This document shows, in pieces, positions 6,140-12,986 of a stretch of 12,986 nt of DNA; the first letter of the stretch is position 1; each line of letters opens with the position of its first letter. Below the pieces are notes generated by a model that did not search any database, was not told the origin of the DNA, and worked only from the letters and a program-made list of their open reading frames with translations. Both the position numbers and the translations under genes were made by a program. This DNA comes from a bacterium HR20 (lineage in GTDB: Bacteria; Bacteroidota; Ignavibacteria; Kapaibacteriales; NICIL-2): contig BEHW01000060.1 of the NCBI GenBank assembly GCA_002898675.1, forward strand, positions 1 through 12,986, given 5' to 3'.

Positions 6140-6635
6140 ATCCCACGCGAAGCTGGGGATAGTCCAGCGACGGCTGCACGGCAATACTTGCCGACCAGGA
6201 TTGCTGCCCTGCATACGCGTACACTCGTCGGCCGAGATTATAGCTCCCCTCCACAAGTAGCCAATCAAGCGGCTTATACGCTGCGTAGAATGCTCCTTGC
6301 ATCGGGAAAAGTCGCCGCTCGGGTGAAGTATCCCGCAACGAACGCGAACTCTGCAGGCGGAAGTCAATCCCGACTGTCAGCCGATCACCCGCAAACGTGT
6401 TGGTCGAAAGCACCGGTCGCAGTGCGCCCAGCCCGATGTCCTCGTACTGCAATATGCCGACGCTCTCCATTGCGTACCACCCCAAGTCGTTTCGCAGCCC
6501 ACCGCCCTGGACATTGACGTGGCAATTGATACAGCGGTTGCCTGTGAGCAGACTGAACTGCGGTAGTGCTACGGCCTCCGGAACAAGCAATACTGCGATA
6601 CTGAGTGCCAAACAATGTACCCAGCGAGCGAGCAT
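6108..6635 (-). CDS. N-terminal part of a monoheme (CINCH) envelope protein, frameshifted
   Basis: From the ATG at 6633-6635 (a TTG at 6669-6671 is a weaker alternative) a signal peptide runs to about residue 23 (cleavage after AVA). It is followed by a single c-type heme motif, C-I-N-C-H, at residues 35-39 in the context LLTGNRCINCHVNVQGGG. The next 130 residues look like the first strands of a beta-barrel. The frame ends at residue 175 with a TGA at 6108-6110, just after a run of seven T (6134-6140 on the plus strand as A). Deleting one T joins this frame to the one ending at 5471 and gives a continuous 387-residue protein. This is either a natural inactivation, a sequencing error in a homopolymer, or slippage-dependent expression. 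The gene is first in a minus-strand group with a small membrane protein, YceI and a Rieske protein. It is preceded by the terminator of the giant Ig gene and a short palindrome. Confidence 0.75.
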   Translation of the reverse strand: MLARWVHCLALSIAVLLVPEAVALPQFSLLTGNRCINCHVNVQGGGLRNDLGWYAMESVGILQYEDIGLGALRPVLSTNTFAGDRLTVGIDFRLQSSRSLRDTSPERRLFPMQGAFYAAYKPLDWLLVEGSYNLGRRVYAYAGQQSWSASIAVQPSLDYPQLRVGFFSALHWLPI

Positions 6636-6647
6636 TCGCAAAAGTGA

Positions 6648-6659
6648 TTGTTGCAACAA
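6648..6659. promoter_or_regulatory. 12-bp perfect palindrome upstream of the heme-barrel gene
   Basis: TTGTTGCAACAA is a perfect inverted repeat centred 18 bases before the ATG at 6635, between that gene and the giant gene's terminator. It could be a dimeric regulator's operator. A TATTAT (6671-6676, minus) could serve as a -10 box, but no matching -35 is seen. A palindrome of this size can occur by chance, so this is weak. Confidence 0.25.
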
Positions 6660-6679
6660 CAACCCGCACAATAATACGA

Positions 6680-6708
6680 AAGGCGGGGCGATAGTTTCGC
6701 CCCGCCTT
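6680..6708 (-). terminator. strong intrinsic terminator of the giant Ig-repeat gene
   Basis: A 12-bp perfect stem (6680-6691 with 6697-6708; core GGCGGGGCGA) encloses a 5-base loop. On the minus strand it is followed by TTCGTATTATT. It lies 32 bases past the TAA at 6741-6743 and isolates the giant gene from the redox group transcribed in the same direction. Confidence 0.85.
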
Positions 6709-6740
6709 CGTCTGCATGGCGACAGTTCTGTGCACCGTGC

Positions 6741-9700
6741 TTATCGCATGATCACGATAAGAGTCCGCACGACAGCTCCATCCTCGGTGCGAAGTTCGAG
6801 TGCGTACGTACCCGATGGCAGATCGAGTGCCTGTGGCGATAGCCGAAGCGTAGATTCACCCGCTGCAGCAAAGCCACGTGCAAGGAGCGCTTGCTGCTTG
6901 CCAGCAGCATCGTAGAGCGCAAGCTGCACCGTCCCAGCGCGTGGAAGGACGTAGCGAACGACCGCGTCGCTGGTGACCGGCATCGGTTCAACATGCAGCG
7001 CCGCTCCACCTGCCAGTGCGCTCTCTTCTGCACTGGTGATAATCGTCACACCGACCGCACGCGACGTCACCGAACCGCAATCGTTGCTAACGACGACCTC
7101 GTACGTTCCAGCATCAGCGCCCTGGGCATTGAGCTTGCGATAGGTGCTACTTGTGGCGCCAGGGATGTTCTGCCCGTTTCGTCGCCATTGGTACCGCAAT
7201 GCCGACCCTTGCGCAACGACGGTCAGTTCAAGTGTCTCGCCCCCAGCGATACGCACTTCTGCCGGTGGCTGCTGCGTGATCGTTGGCGGTGCTTGGACCG
7301 TGAGGGTTACTTCTTGCGAGGTCACTTGCCCGCATTCATTGCGGACGATGCAGCGTGCAGTGCGACCATCGAGCTGCATCACCGCTTGTGGAACGCGGAC
7401 GGTAGCATCCGTTGCGCCGGGCACATCTTGCCCATCGAGCTGCCATTGATACTGCAAGCCGCCGCCTGTTGCGACGATGCTGATCTCGAAGGGTTGCCCT
7501 TCACAGAGCACACCAACCTGAGGCTGCTGCGTAATCTGTGGCTGGGTATGGACAGTCACGCGCGCAACTTGTGAGATCACTTGATTGCCGCCAGGCTGAA
7601 CGGTGATGACACACGTGTAATCGCCCTCATCGGCTGGTGTAGCTGAAAGGATGCGCAACGTCGCCGTCCGCGTGCCGAAGATGTTGCCACCATCGCTCAG
7701 TGGCTGGCCGTCCTTCATCCACTGAATCGAGATCTGCGCTTGTGTCACCGATGGGTGGTTCGGCACGTAGTCAATACTCAATTGCACAGGACGCCCCGCG
7801 CAGACCGTCTGCGAGGATGGTTGGCGTGTGATTTCAACCGAGGGAACGATAATCGCAAAGTCCGGTGAGCGGACCGTCCCACACACTCCTGAGACGACCA
7901 CGTAGTAGTCCGTGCCAAGGTCGGATTGACGGATGTCGCGAATCGTCAGCCGCGACGTTGCAGCACCGGTAATCCGCGGCCCATCAACAAGCTCTTGACC
8001 ACCCTTGTACCAGCGATAGACAAGATCGCCGAGCGTGCCCAGACCTGTTCCCTCCGCTTGCACTTCTACAGTGACAGTTGCACCGAAGGCAACGAGTTGA
8101 TCGGTCGGGTTGCGCGTGATAGCCGTTGGAATCGCAACGTCAATGACGAACTGTTGCGTCGTCAGCGTGGGAGTGCCACAGACGCTGCTGCCGGTGATGA
8201 CGCACCAGTACGTGCCCGCAGTGGTCAGCAGTGCGCTCGGGATAACAAGTGCAGGCCCGTTCTGCCCTGTCAGTGGCGCACCGTCTTTGTACCACTGATA
8301 GCCTTTCACCGTCCCGAGCGTCTTGATGGGAACGATCACCGGCGACCCAACACATGCAACGGTCGAGCGCGGCTGATCGGTGATAGACGTCGGCTGCTCG
8401 ACCGAGAGCGTTGCGATCGCTGAGCGGCTCTGCGAGCACATACCCGAGATGAGGACGTCGTAGTTACCCGAATCGGCAACACTCGCACTTGCAATCGCAT
8501 AGACTGCACCAGTTGCGCCCGGAATTGGCTGGCCGTTGCGATACCATTGGTACTGCGGTGCTGTGCCAGTAACCAGGACATTCAATTGCACTGGCGACCC
8601 AATGCAGACGGTCGTATTCTGCGGCTGCTGCGCAATACGGATGTTTTGGTTGACGGTAAGCTGCGCTGCATTGGTCGTCACGCCGGCTGGTGAGCACGTG
8701 CCCGTGATGCGGCAATCGTAGCTGCCTGCATCGGCTGCAGTGACGTTGGTTAGCACCAGCGTTGCTGTCTGCGCTGTCGGATTACCGGTGATTGGCTGCC
8801 CATTCTTGCGCCACTGGTAGCTCGGACCGTCACCGCTAACTGTTACCGCAAAGGTGCCAGTCGCGCCTTCGCAGACCGTTTGGTTCTGCAGTGGATTGCT
8901 CGTGATGCGAATGATCGGCCGCACTGCAAGCGTCGCATCCTGCGAGCGCTGCTGATCACCGCAGTCGCCCCGAACGACTGCATAGTACGTTCCTGCATCG
9001 CTGAGCTGCACCGAGCTGAAGTTCAGCGCAAAGCCTGTCGCTCCGGGGATGGCGGTGTTGTTCTTGTACCACTGCACTTGCAGATTCGTACCAACTGCGC
9101 CTACCACCAAGCTCAATGCGCTCTGCTCACAGACCACCTGCGAGGTCGGTTGCTGCGTGATTTGCGTTACCGGATTGACCGTCAGTGTTGCTGCCTGCGA
9201 GATGATACCGTTGGGCTGACATGGCGTCGTAATTACGCAGCGATATTGCGCAGCATCGCTTGCACTGACGTTAGTCAGTACCAGCGTCGGTGAGGATGCC
9301 GTGGTGTTGCCTGTGATGTTGACACCATTTTTCTGCCATTGGAATGTTGGCATCGTCGCATCGCTATTGATTTGCACCGCGAAGCTCACCGTCGCGCCAG
9401 GACACACCGTCTGCGACTGCGGATGCTGGGCGATCGTCGCGCTGATGTTGACAGTCACCACTGCGGTATTGCTGGTGACGCTGTTGCACGTCCCGCTGAC
9501 GACGACTGAGTACGATCCCGCGTTCGCCGTCGTTGGGTTTGCAATCGTGTAGGTGGCGTTGGTTGCACCACTGATAGGATTGCCGTTGAAGCGCCATTGG
9601 TACGTCAGCCCTGCACCCGTCGCATTGACGCTGAGGACGAGCGGATTGCCCGTACAGACACTCTGCGACTGCGGATGCACCGCGATGCGCACCAGCTCGT

Positions 9701-12700
9701 TGACCGTAAGAGTCGCTGCATTGGAGAACACGCCATTGGGCGTGCATGGTCCGGAGACGAAGCAGCGATACTGCCCTGCCTGTGAGGGCTGGACGTTGGT
9801 CAACTGCAGCGTTGGAGTTGTGGCTGTTGGGTTTGTGCCGGGATTGATCGGTGCGTTTCCGATGAACCACTGGTACGATGGCTGCGTGCCTGTCGCAGTC
9901 ACAGCGAACGTGACGTTTTGCCCTTCGCATACTGTTTGGCTGGTCGGATGAGCAGTGATCGTGATTGGCTGGCGGACGACCACGGAGACGACATCCGAAT
10001 AGATCGGCACATTCGAGCACGAGCTGGTGATTGCCACGCGGTAGTTGCCATCATCGCTTACGGCTGCGCTGGCTTTGGTGTAGGTGTTGCTGGTTGCACC
10101 GGCGATGTTGGTCCAGGTGCCGTTCCGACTTTGGTCAATTTGCCACTGGTAGAAGATCGTCAAGCCTTGCTGAATGCCTGCTTGCACGCTGAGCGTGAAG
10201 GATTGGCCGGGGCACAGCGGCGCTGGTGCTTGCGGCTGCTGCGCAATCGTCGGTGGCGAGCACGTATAGACGCTCACGATGTTGGTCGTCTGCGCCGATG
10301 GTCCGCACGGACCGGTAACGATGCAGCGGAAATTCCCCGAATCAGCAACGCTGGTAACGGTGAACTGGTACACGTTCGAGTTTGTGCCGACGTTGACCCA
10401 GTTCCCGTTGCGGAATTGATCCCGCTGCCATTGGAAGTTCGCAGTGCCAGTGTAGCCAACGGTGAGTGTGACCGTCTGCCCCACCGTGACCGGTGTGCTT
10501 GGCCAGGATGGCTGCGAGGTAATCGTGAACGGTTGCTGCACGTTCACAAGCGCTGGATTCGATGGAATCGGTGTCGTCGAGCAGTTCCCAACGATGACCA
10601 AGCGGTACTGCCCACTATCGGCAACGGTGGCATTGGTTTTCGTGTAGGTGCTGCTCGTTGCGCCGGTGATGTTCGTCCACGTGCCACTAACAAGACGCTG
10701 CCACTGGTAGCTCACGACTGTGCCGATTGTTTGCGCGCTCAGCGAGATCGTCCCGCCTGTGCAGAGCGTCTGCGACTGTGGATGCTGCGAAAAGTCCGCG
10801 TTTTGAATCACCGTGAGCGTTGCAATGTTGCTGGTCGCCTGCGCGGCGCATGGTCCAGTCAGGATCACGCGGTAGTCCCCAGCATCGCCGAGTTGAATTG
10901 AGTTGAGCGTCAGTGTCGGGCTGTTGCTCCCAACGTTGCTCCAGTTCCCCTGCCCTTGGGGCGAGCGTTGCCATTGGAAGATCGTCACTGTGCCGCTATA
11001 GCCAACGGTAATCGTCGCTGATTCGCCAGTGCATCGAGTTGCCGACGGCGACCACTGCGGCTGCTGCGTGATCGCATGCGGCTGGTTGACGGTAACAGGC
11101 ACCGAGATGGAGGTATCGTTCCCGCACGCGCCCGTGACAACAAGCCGATAGTTGCCGCTATCGCTCGCTGCAGCGTTCGACTTGCTGTACACAAGATTTG
11201 TCGCGCCGCTGATGTTCGTCCATGTGCCACTGCTACCGGGACGGAATTGCCACTGGTACTGCAGCGAACCGCCGGTTACTTGCGTTCCGCTGATCGTAAT
11301 CGGGTCCCCAACGCAGAGTGGGTTCGGTGGTGTCGGCTGCGTCGTGATTGAAGTGTTGGGAATTTGCGTGACGGTCACCGAAGTTGATGTCACACTCCCA
11401 CACGTTCCCGTGACGATGACGTCGTAGCTTCCAAAGTCGCTCGCCTGCGCATTTGTCTTGGTGTACGTGCTGTTGGTTGCACCGGTGATGGGCGTTCCTG
11501 CTATGCGCCACTGGTAGGTAAGATTAGCGCCGCTGGCCTGGACGCTCAGCGTGAACGTCCCGCCAAGACAGACCGACGACGGCGTCGCGATTGGCTGCTG
11601 CGTGATAATGGTTGGCGGAATCTGCGTGACGGTAACAGTGTTGGATGTCGCAGTCCCGCATGTCCCAGAGACGACGACATCGTACGTCGCAAAATCAGCA
11701 CTCGTCGCCGATGCAACAGTGTAGCTCGCATTCGTCGCACCGCTAATGGGCGTTCCACCGCGCCGCCATTGGTAAGTCAGGTTGTGCCCAACCGCTCCAA
11801 CGGTGATCGTAAACGACTGCCCTAAGCAAACCGAACTCGGCGTTGCGACTGGCTGGGCGGTAATCTGCGTCGTGCGGCGGACGTCGACCGTGACGGTGTT
11901 CGACGTCACAGTTCCGCACGTCCCGCTGACGACTACGCGGTAGTCACCCGAATCGCTCGGCACTGCACTTGCGACGCTGTACGTGCTACTTGTCGCACCG
12001 GAAATGTTGCTCCATGAGCCGCCAACAAAGCGCTGCCACTGATAGGTCAAGCTCACACCATCTGCAACAACGGTGAGGGTAAACGGATTCGACTGGCAGA
12101 GCGTTACCCCGCTTGGCTGCTGCGTGATCTGCGTTTGTGGGTGCACGGTCACCGTTACCGTCCCCGATTGCACTGAATCAATCGGGCTGGCATAGACGCG
12201 GACAAAGTAGCTGCCGGCGTTGGAGAACGTCGCGTTGGGCACAACGTACACCGCATTGGTTGCACCAGCAATCGGATTGCCATTTTGGAACCATTGATAG
12301 CTCAGGGTCGGCGTCACTCGGCCGCTGATACCGTCGTTGTACTGTGCCGATGCTGCTACCGAAAGCGAGAGCGTGCCGCCATCGCAGAGGACCGTATTCT
12401 GCGGTTGGGTTGTGATGGTGACGTTGATTTTCACTTCGTCGGCCCCCATCGTAAAGCGAGTACGCGTTTCGCCGTCGAAATCCGTTGAGACCGAGGAGCT
12501 GACCGCATTTGTCCCAAGCAGCGTCGGATACTGCTGTACCAGGTGCACATCAGCAGTAAGCGTGGTATCAACAAACCGCACTGAGACAGTCTGCGAATTT
12601 TGATCGCGCCCAATCGCTGCCCGAAGTGCTGCAAGCGAGGTCACATCTGCGCCGTTCGCAAACGCGAGCACACCTTGCGCTGTCGCTGATACATCGTAGT

Positions 12701-12986
12701 TGTTATAATCGAGCGCGGCAATCGGAATTGTACTTGGATTTGTGGCGATGTAGATGGCATAGGACTTCGAGCCGCTCGCACCGTACATCCGGTTGTGGAA
12801 GATGTTATTCCGCACGTCAATGTTCGCGGTGCTCGTGTTGATGAGCAGTGCGGCGCTCTGCCCTGCTCCACTCGATGGCACAAAGTACGACCCGCGGAGG
12901 AACACGGAGTTATGGTACACCTTGACGTTCCCGGTCGAGGTAATGCGAATGCCGTAGGTGCTCCATGTTGTGGACGATCCATAGTC
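6741..12986 (-). CDS. giant secreted protein: parallel beta-helix, 20 Ig-like domains, T9SS sorting domain (5' end outside window)
   Basis: The frame is open from the window edge (first complete codon GAC at 12984-12986) to the TAA at 6741-6743, giving 2081 visible residues. Residue numbers here count from the GTG codon at 12918-12920, although that is probably not the start, since 22 upstream codons also read as beta-helix sequence. Residues up to about 166 are the end of a right-handed beta-helix, ending in the DFDGETR...MGADE motif common at the close of such domains. Residues 167-1961 hold 20 consecutive Ig-like domains of about 82-98 residues, each starting near ITxQP, with a central YQW and a late D-x-G-x-Y strand. 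Residues about 1974-2059 form a type-A T9SS C-terminal sorting domain. Such proteins are exported by T9SS and anchored to or released from the cell surface, and often act in adhesion. The ligand is unknown. The nucleotide sequence is GC-rich like its neighbours, with no sign of transfer. Confidence 0.9.
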   Translation of the reverse strand, partial: DYGSSTTWSTYGIRITSTGNVKVYHNSVFLRGSYFVPSSGAGQSAALLINTSTANIDVRNNIFHNRMYGASGSKSYAIYIATNPSTIPIAALDYNNYDVSATAQGVLAFANGADVTSLAALRAAIGRDQNSQTVSVRFVDTTLTADVHLVQQYPTLLGTNAVSSSVSTDFDGETRTRFTMGADEVKINVTITTQPQNTVLCDGGTLSLSVAASAQYNDGISGRVTPTLSYQWFQNGNPIAGATNAVYVVPNATFSNAGSYFVRVYASPIDSVQSGTVTVTVHPQTQITQQPSGVTLCQSNPFTLTVVADGVSLTYQWQRFVGGSWSNISGATSSTYSVASAVPSDSGDYRVVVSGTCGTVTSNTVTVDVRRTTQITAQPVATPSSVCLGQSFTITVGAVGHNLTYQWRRGGTPISGATNASYTVASATSADFATYDVVVSGTCGTATSNTVTVTQIPPTIITQQPIATPSSVCLGGTFTLSVQASGANLTYQWRIAGTPITGATNSTYTKTNAQASDFGSYDVIVTGTCGSVTSTSVTVTQIPNTSITTQPTPPNPLCVGDPITISGTQVTGGSLQYQWQFRPGSSGTWTNISGATNLVYSKSNAAASDSGNYRLVVTGACGNDTSISVPVTVNQPHAITQQPQWSPSATRCTGESATITVGYSGTVTIFQWQRSPQGQGNWSNVGSNSPTLTLNSIQLGDAGDYRVILTGPCAAQATSNIATLTVIQNADFSQHPQSQTLCTGGTISLSAQTIGTVVSYQWQRLVSGTWTNITGATSSTYTKTNATVADSGQYRLVIVGNCSTTPIPSNPALVNVQQPFTITSQPSWPSTPVTVGQTVTLTVGYTGTANFQWQRDQFRNGNWVNVGTNSNVYQFTVTSVADSGNFRCIVTGPCGPSAQTTNIVSVYTCSPPTIAQQPQAPAPLCPGQSFTLSVQAGIQQGLTIFYQWQIDQSRNGTWTNIAGATSNTYTKASAAVSDDGNYRVAITSSCSNVPIYSDVVSVVVRQPITITAHPTSQTVCEGQNVTFAVTATGTQPSYQWFIGNAPINPGTNPTATTPTLQLTNVQPSQAGQYRCFVSGPCTPNGVFSNAATLTVNELVRIAVHPQSQSVCTGNPLVLSVNATGAGLTYQWRFNGNPISGATNATYTIANPTTANAGSYSVVVSGTCNSVTSNTAVVTVNISATIAQHPQSQTVCPGATVSFAVQINSDATMPTFQWQKNGVNITGNTTASSPTLVLTNVSASDAAQYRCVITTPCQPNGIISQAATLTVNPVTQITQQPTSQVVCEQSALSLVVGAVGTNLQVQWYKNNTAIPGATGFALNFSSVQLSDAGTYYAVVRGDCGDQQRSQDATLAVRPIIRITSNPLQNQTVCEGATGTFAVTVSGDGPSYQWRKNGQPITGNPTAQTATLVLTNVTAADAGSYDCRITGTCSPAGVTTNAAQLTVNQNIRIAQQPQNTTVCIGSPVQLNVLVTGTAPQYQWYRNGQPIPGATGAVYAIASASVADSGNYDVLISGMCSQSRSAIATLSVEQPTSITDQPRSTVACVGSPVIVPIKTLGTVKGYQWYKDGAPLTGQNGPALVIPSALLTTAGTYWCVITGSSVCGTPTLTTQQFVIDVAIPTAITRNPTDQLVAFGATVTVEVQAEGTGLGTLGDLVYRWYKGGQELVDGPRITGAATSRLTIRDIRQSDLGTDYYVVVSGVCGTVRSPDFAIIVPSVEITRQPSSQTVCAGRPVQLSIDYVPNHPSVTQAQISIQWMKDGQPLSDGGNIFGTRTATLRILSATPADEGDYTCVITVQPGGNQVISQVARVTVHTQPQITQQPQVGVLCEGQPFEISIVATGGGLQYQWQLDGQDVPGATDATVRVPQAVMQLDGRTARCIVRNECGQVTSQEVTLTVQAPPTITQQPPAEVRIAGGETLELTVVAQGSALRYQWRRNGQNIPGATSSTYRKLNAQGADAGTYEVVVSNDCGSVTSRAVGVTIITSAEESALAGGAALHVEPMPVTSDAVVRYVLPRAGTVQLALYDAAGKQQALLARGFAAAGESTLRLSPQALDLPSGTYALELRTEDGAVVRTLIVIMR
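6744..7001 (-). other. type-A T9SS C-terminal sorting domain
   Basis: Residues 1974-2059 of the giant protein follow the type-A CTD pattern: a VEPMPVTSDAVVRYVLP start (PMP in place of the usual PNP), VQLALYDAAGK, an AAGESTLRL segment, LPSGTYALEL, and a final short basic-ended strand (LIVIMR). In the Bacteroidetes/Chlorobi group this domain directs export across the outer membrane and is normally removed afterwards. It is also the best taxonomic marker in the window. Confidence 0.85.
8391..9968 (-). repeat. higher-order repeat A: three two-domain units (Ig 10-11, 12-13, 14-15)
   Basis: Within residues 985-1510, odd and even domains alternate between two subtypes with a period of 175-176 residues (onsets 985, 1161, 1336, 1511). 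Domains 10, 12 and 14 share a T-x-T-L-x-L-T-N-V segment, an extra strand-F Cys (YRC or YDC) and a P-x-G-V/I-x-x-x-A-A-x-LTVN ending. Domains 11, 13 and 15 carry the GATxxxY type and a shorter ending. This pattern indicates duplication of a two-domain unit. Confidence 0.75.
9969..11354 (-). repeat. higher-order repeat B: alternating Ig domains 5-9
   Basis: Residues 523-984 alternate with a period of 182-183 residues. Domains 5, 7 and 9 (onsets 525, 708, 891) share GTWTNI-x-GAT followed by Y-[ST]-K and D-x-G-x-Y-R. Domains 6 and 8 (617, 799) share GNW-x-NVG-x-NS and [VI]-x-TGPC. The insertion between YQWQ and the TWTN or NW segment distinguishes this block from block A. It is a second, independent two-domain duplication pattern. 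Confidence 0.7.
12423..12986 (-). other. C-terminal end of a right-handed parallel beta-helix domain
   Basis: The residues encoded here show short V-x-N-N-x-F/V-x-N-type turns (DVRNNIFHNRMYG, KVYHNSVFLRGSY) typical of PbH1 coils. They then have a region with ALRAAIGRDQNS and finally DFDGETR...FTMGADE, the motif that often closes such domains. The N-terminal coils lie outside the window, so domain length and any enzymatic activity cannot be judged. In related surface proteins such helices bind or cleave polysaccharides. Confidence 0.65.

Larger units (their letters stand above)
7038..12422 (-). repeat. array of 20 Ig-like domain repeats (protein-level)
   Basis: Domain onsets (ITxQP-like residue, numbered from the codon at 12920) fall near 169, 265, 353, 438, 525, 617, 708, 799, 891, 986, 1078, 1162, 1252, 1337, 1427, 1511, 1599, 1695, 1794 and 1879. 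Most units contain VCxG before the second strand, YQW in strand C, GAT...TYT, D-x-G-x-Y, and SGxCG before the last strand. Domains 3 and 4 share the PSSVCLG onset and the VTVTQIP linker and look like the most recent single duplication. Divergence at DNA level appears sufficient that no long exact repeat is obvious by eye. Confidence 0.88.

Noticed and set aside
6140..6367. N-terminal extension of the barrel frame as an independent overlapping gene
   Set aside because: The extension has no signal peptide or family resemblance, while joining through the T7 run gives a coherent exported protein.
9918..10901. Plus-strand open frame of 327 codons inside the giant Ig gene
   Set aside because: Composition is rich in Arg, Ala and Cys without domain logic; it is a shadow of the repeat-containing gene on the other strand.
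7038..12422. Regular repetition that could suggest a CRISPR array or DNA tandem repeat
   Set aside because: The repetition is at protein level with a period of about 260-280 bases and diverged DNA; there are no short exact repeats with spacers.

Overview
The window looks like a chromosomal segment of a Gram-negative bacterium from the Bacteroidetes/Chlorobi superphylum, possibly an Ignavibacteria- or Kapabacteria-like lineage. The main clue is the C-terminus of the giant protein, which has the form of a type IX secretion (T9SS) sorting domain. Supporting clues are lipoproteins with lipoboxes, weak Shine-Dalgarno sequences and a tRNA without an encoded CCA. The lineage is inferred from these features only; no search was run.

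Layout. (1) 1-2390, minus strand: a carboxylate-amine ligase (YbdK/GCS2 family), exonuclease III and the first 66 codons of DNA polymerase I lie head to tail. The first two overlap by 4 bases, and a candidate promoter sits just upstream. Exonuclease III and Pol I would supply two successive steps of base excision repair. (2) 2525-3915, plus strand: a Spy/CpxP-like lipoprotein with a terminator, a tRNA-Val(CAC), and an FmdB-type zinc-ribbon protein. (3) 3935-6660, minus strand: a compact four-gene envelope group. It encodes a monoheme (CINCH) protein with a probable outer-membrane barrel, a small two-helix membrane protein, a YceI-family periplasmic protein, and a Tat-exported Rieske [2Fe-2S] lipoprotein. 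The first gene is split by a one-base frameshift at a run of seven T. A hairpin at 3935-3967 separates this group from the convergent FmdB gene. (4) 6680-12986, minus strand: the 3' part of a giant gene (2081 visible codons, open at the window edge). It encodes the end of a parallel beta-helix, 20 Ig-like domains and a T9SS sorting domain, and is followed by a strong terminator.

The two most notable regions are the heme/Rieske/YceI group, which reads as a possible undescribed envelope electron-transfer module, and the giant Ig protein, whose domain array shows two different higher-order repeat patterns built from two-domain units. No CRISPR array, insertion sequence or rRNA was seen, and no stretch above 300 bases lacks a gene.
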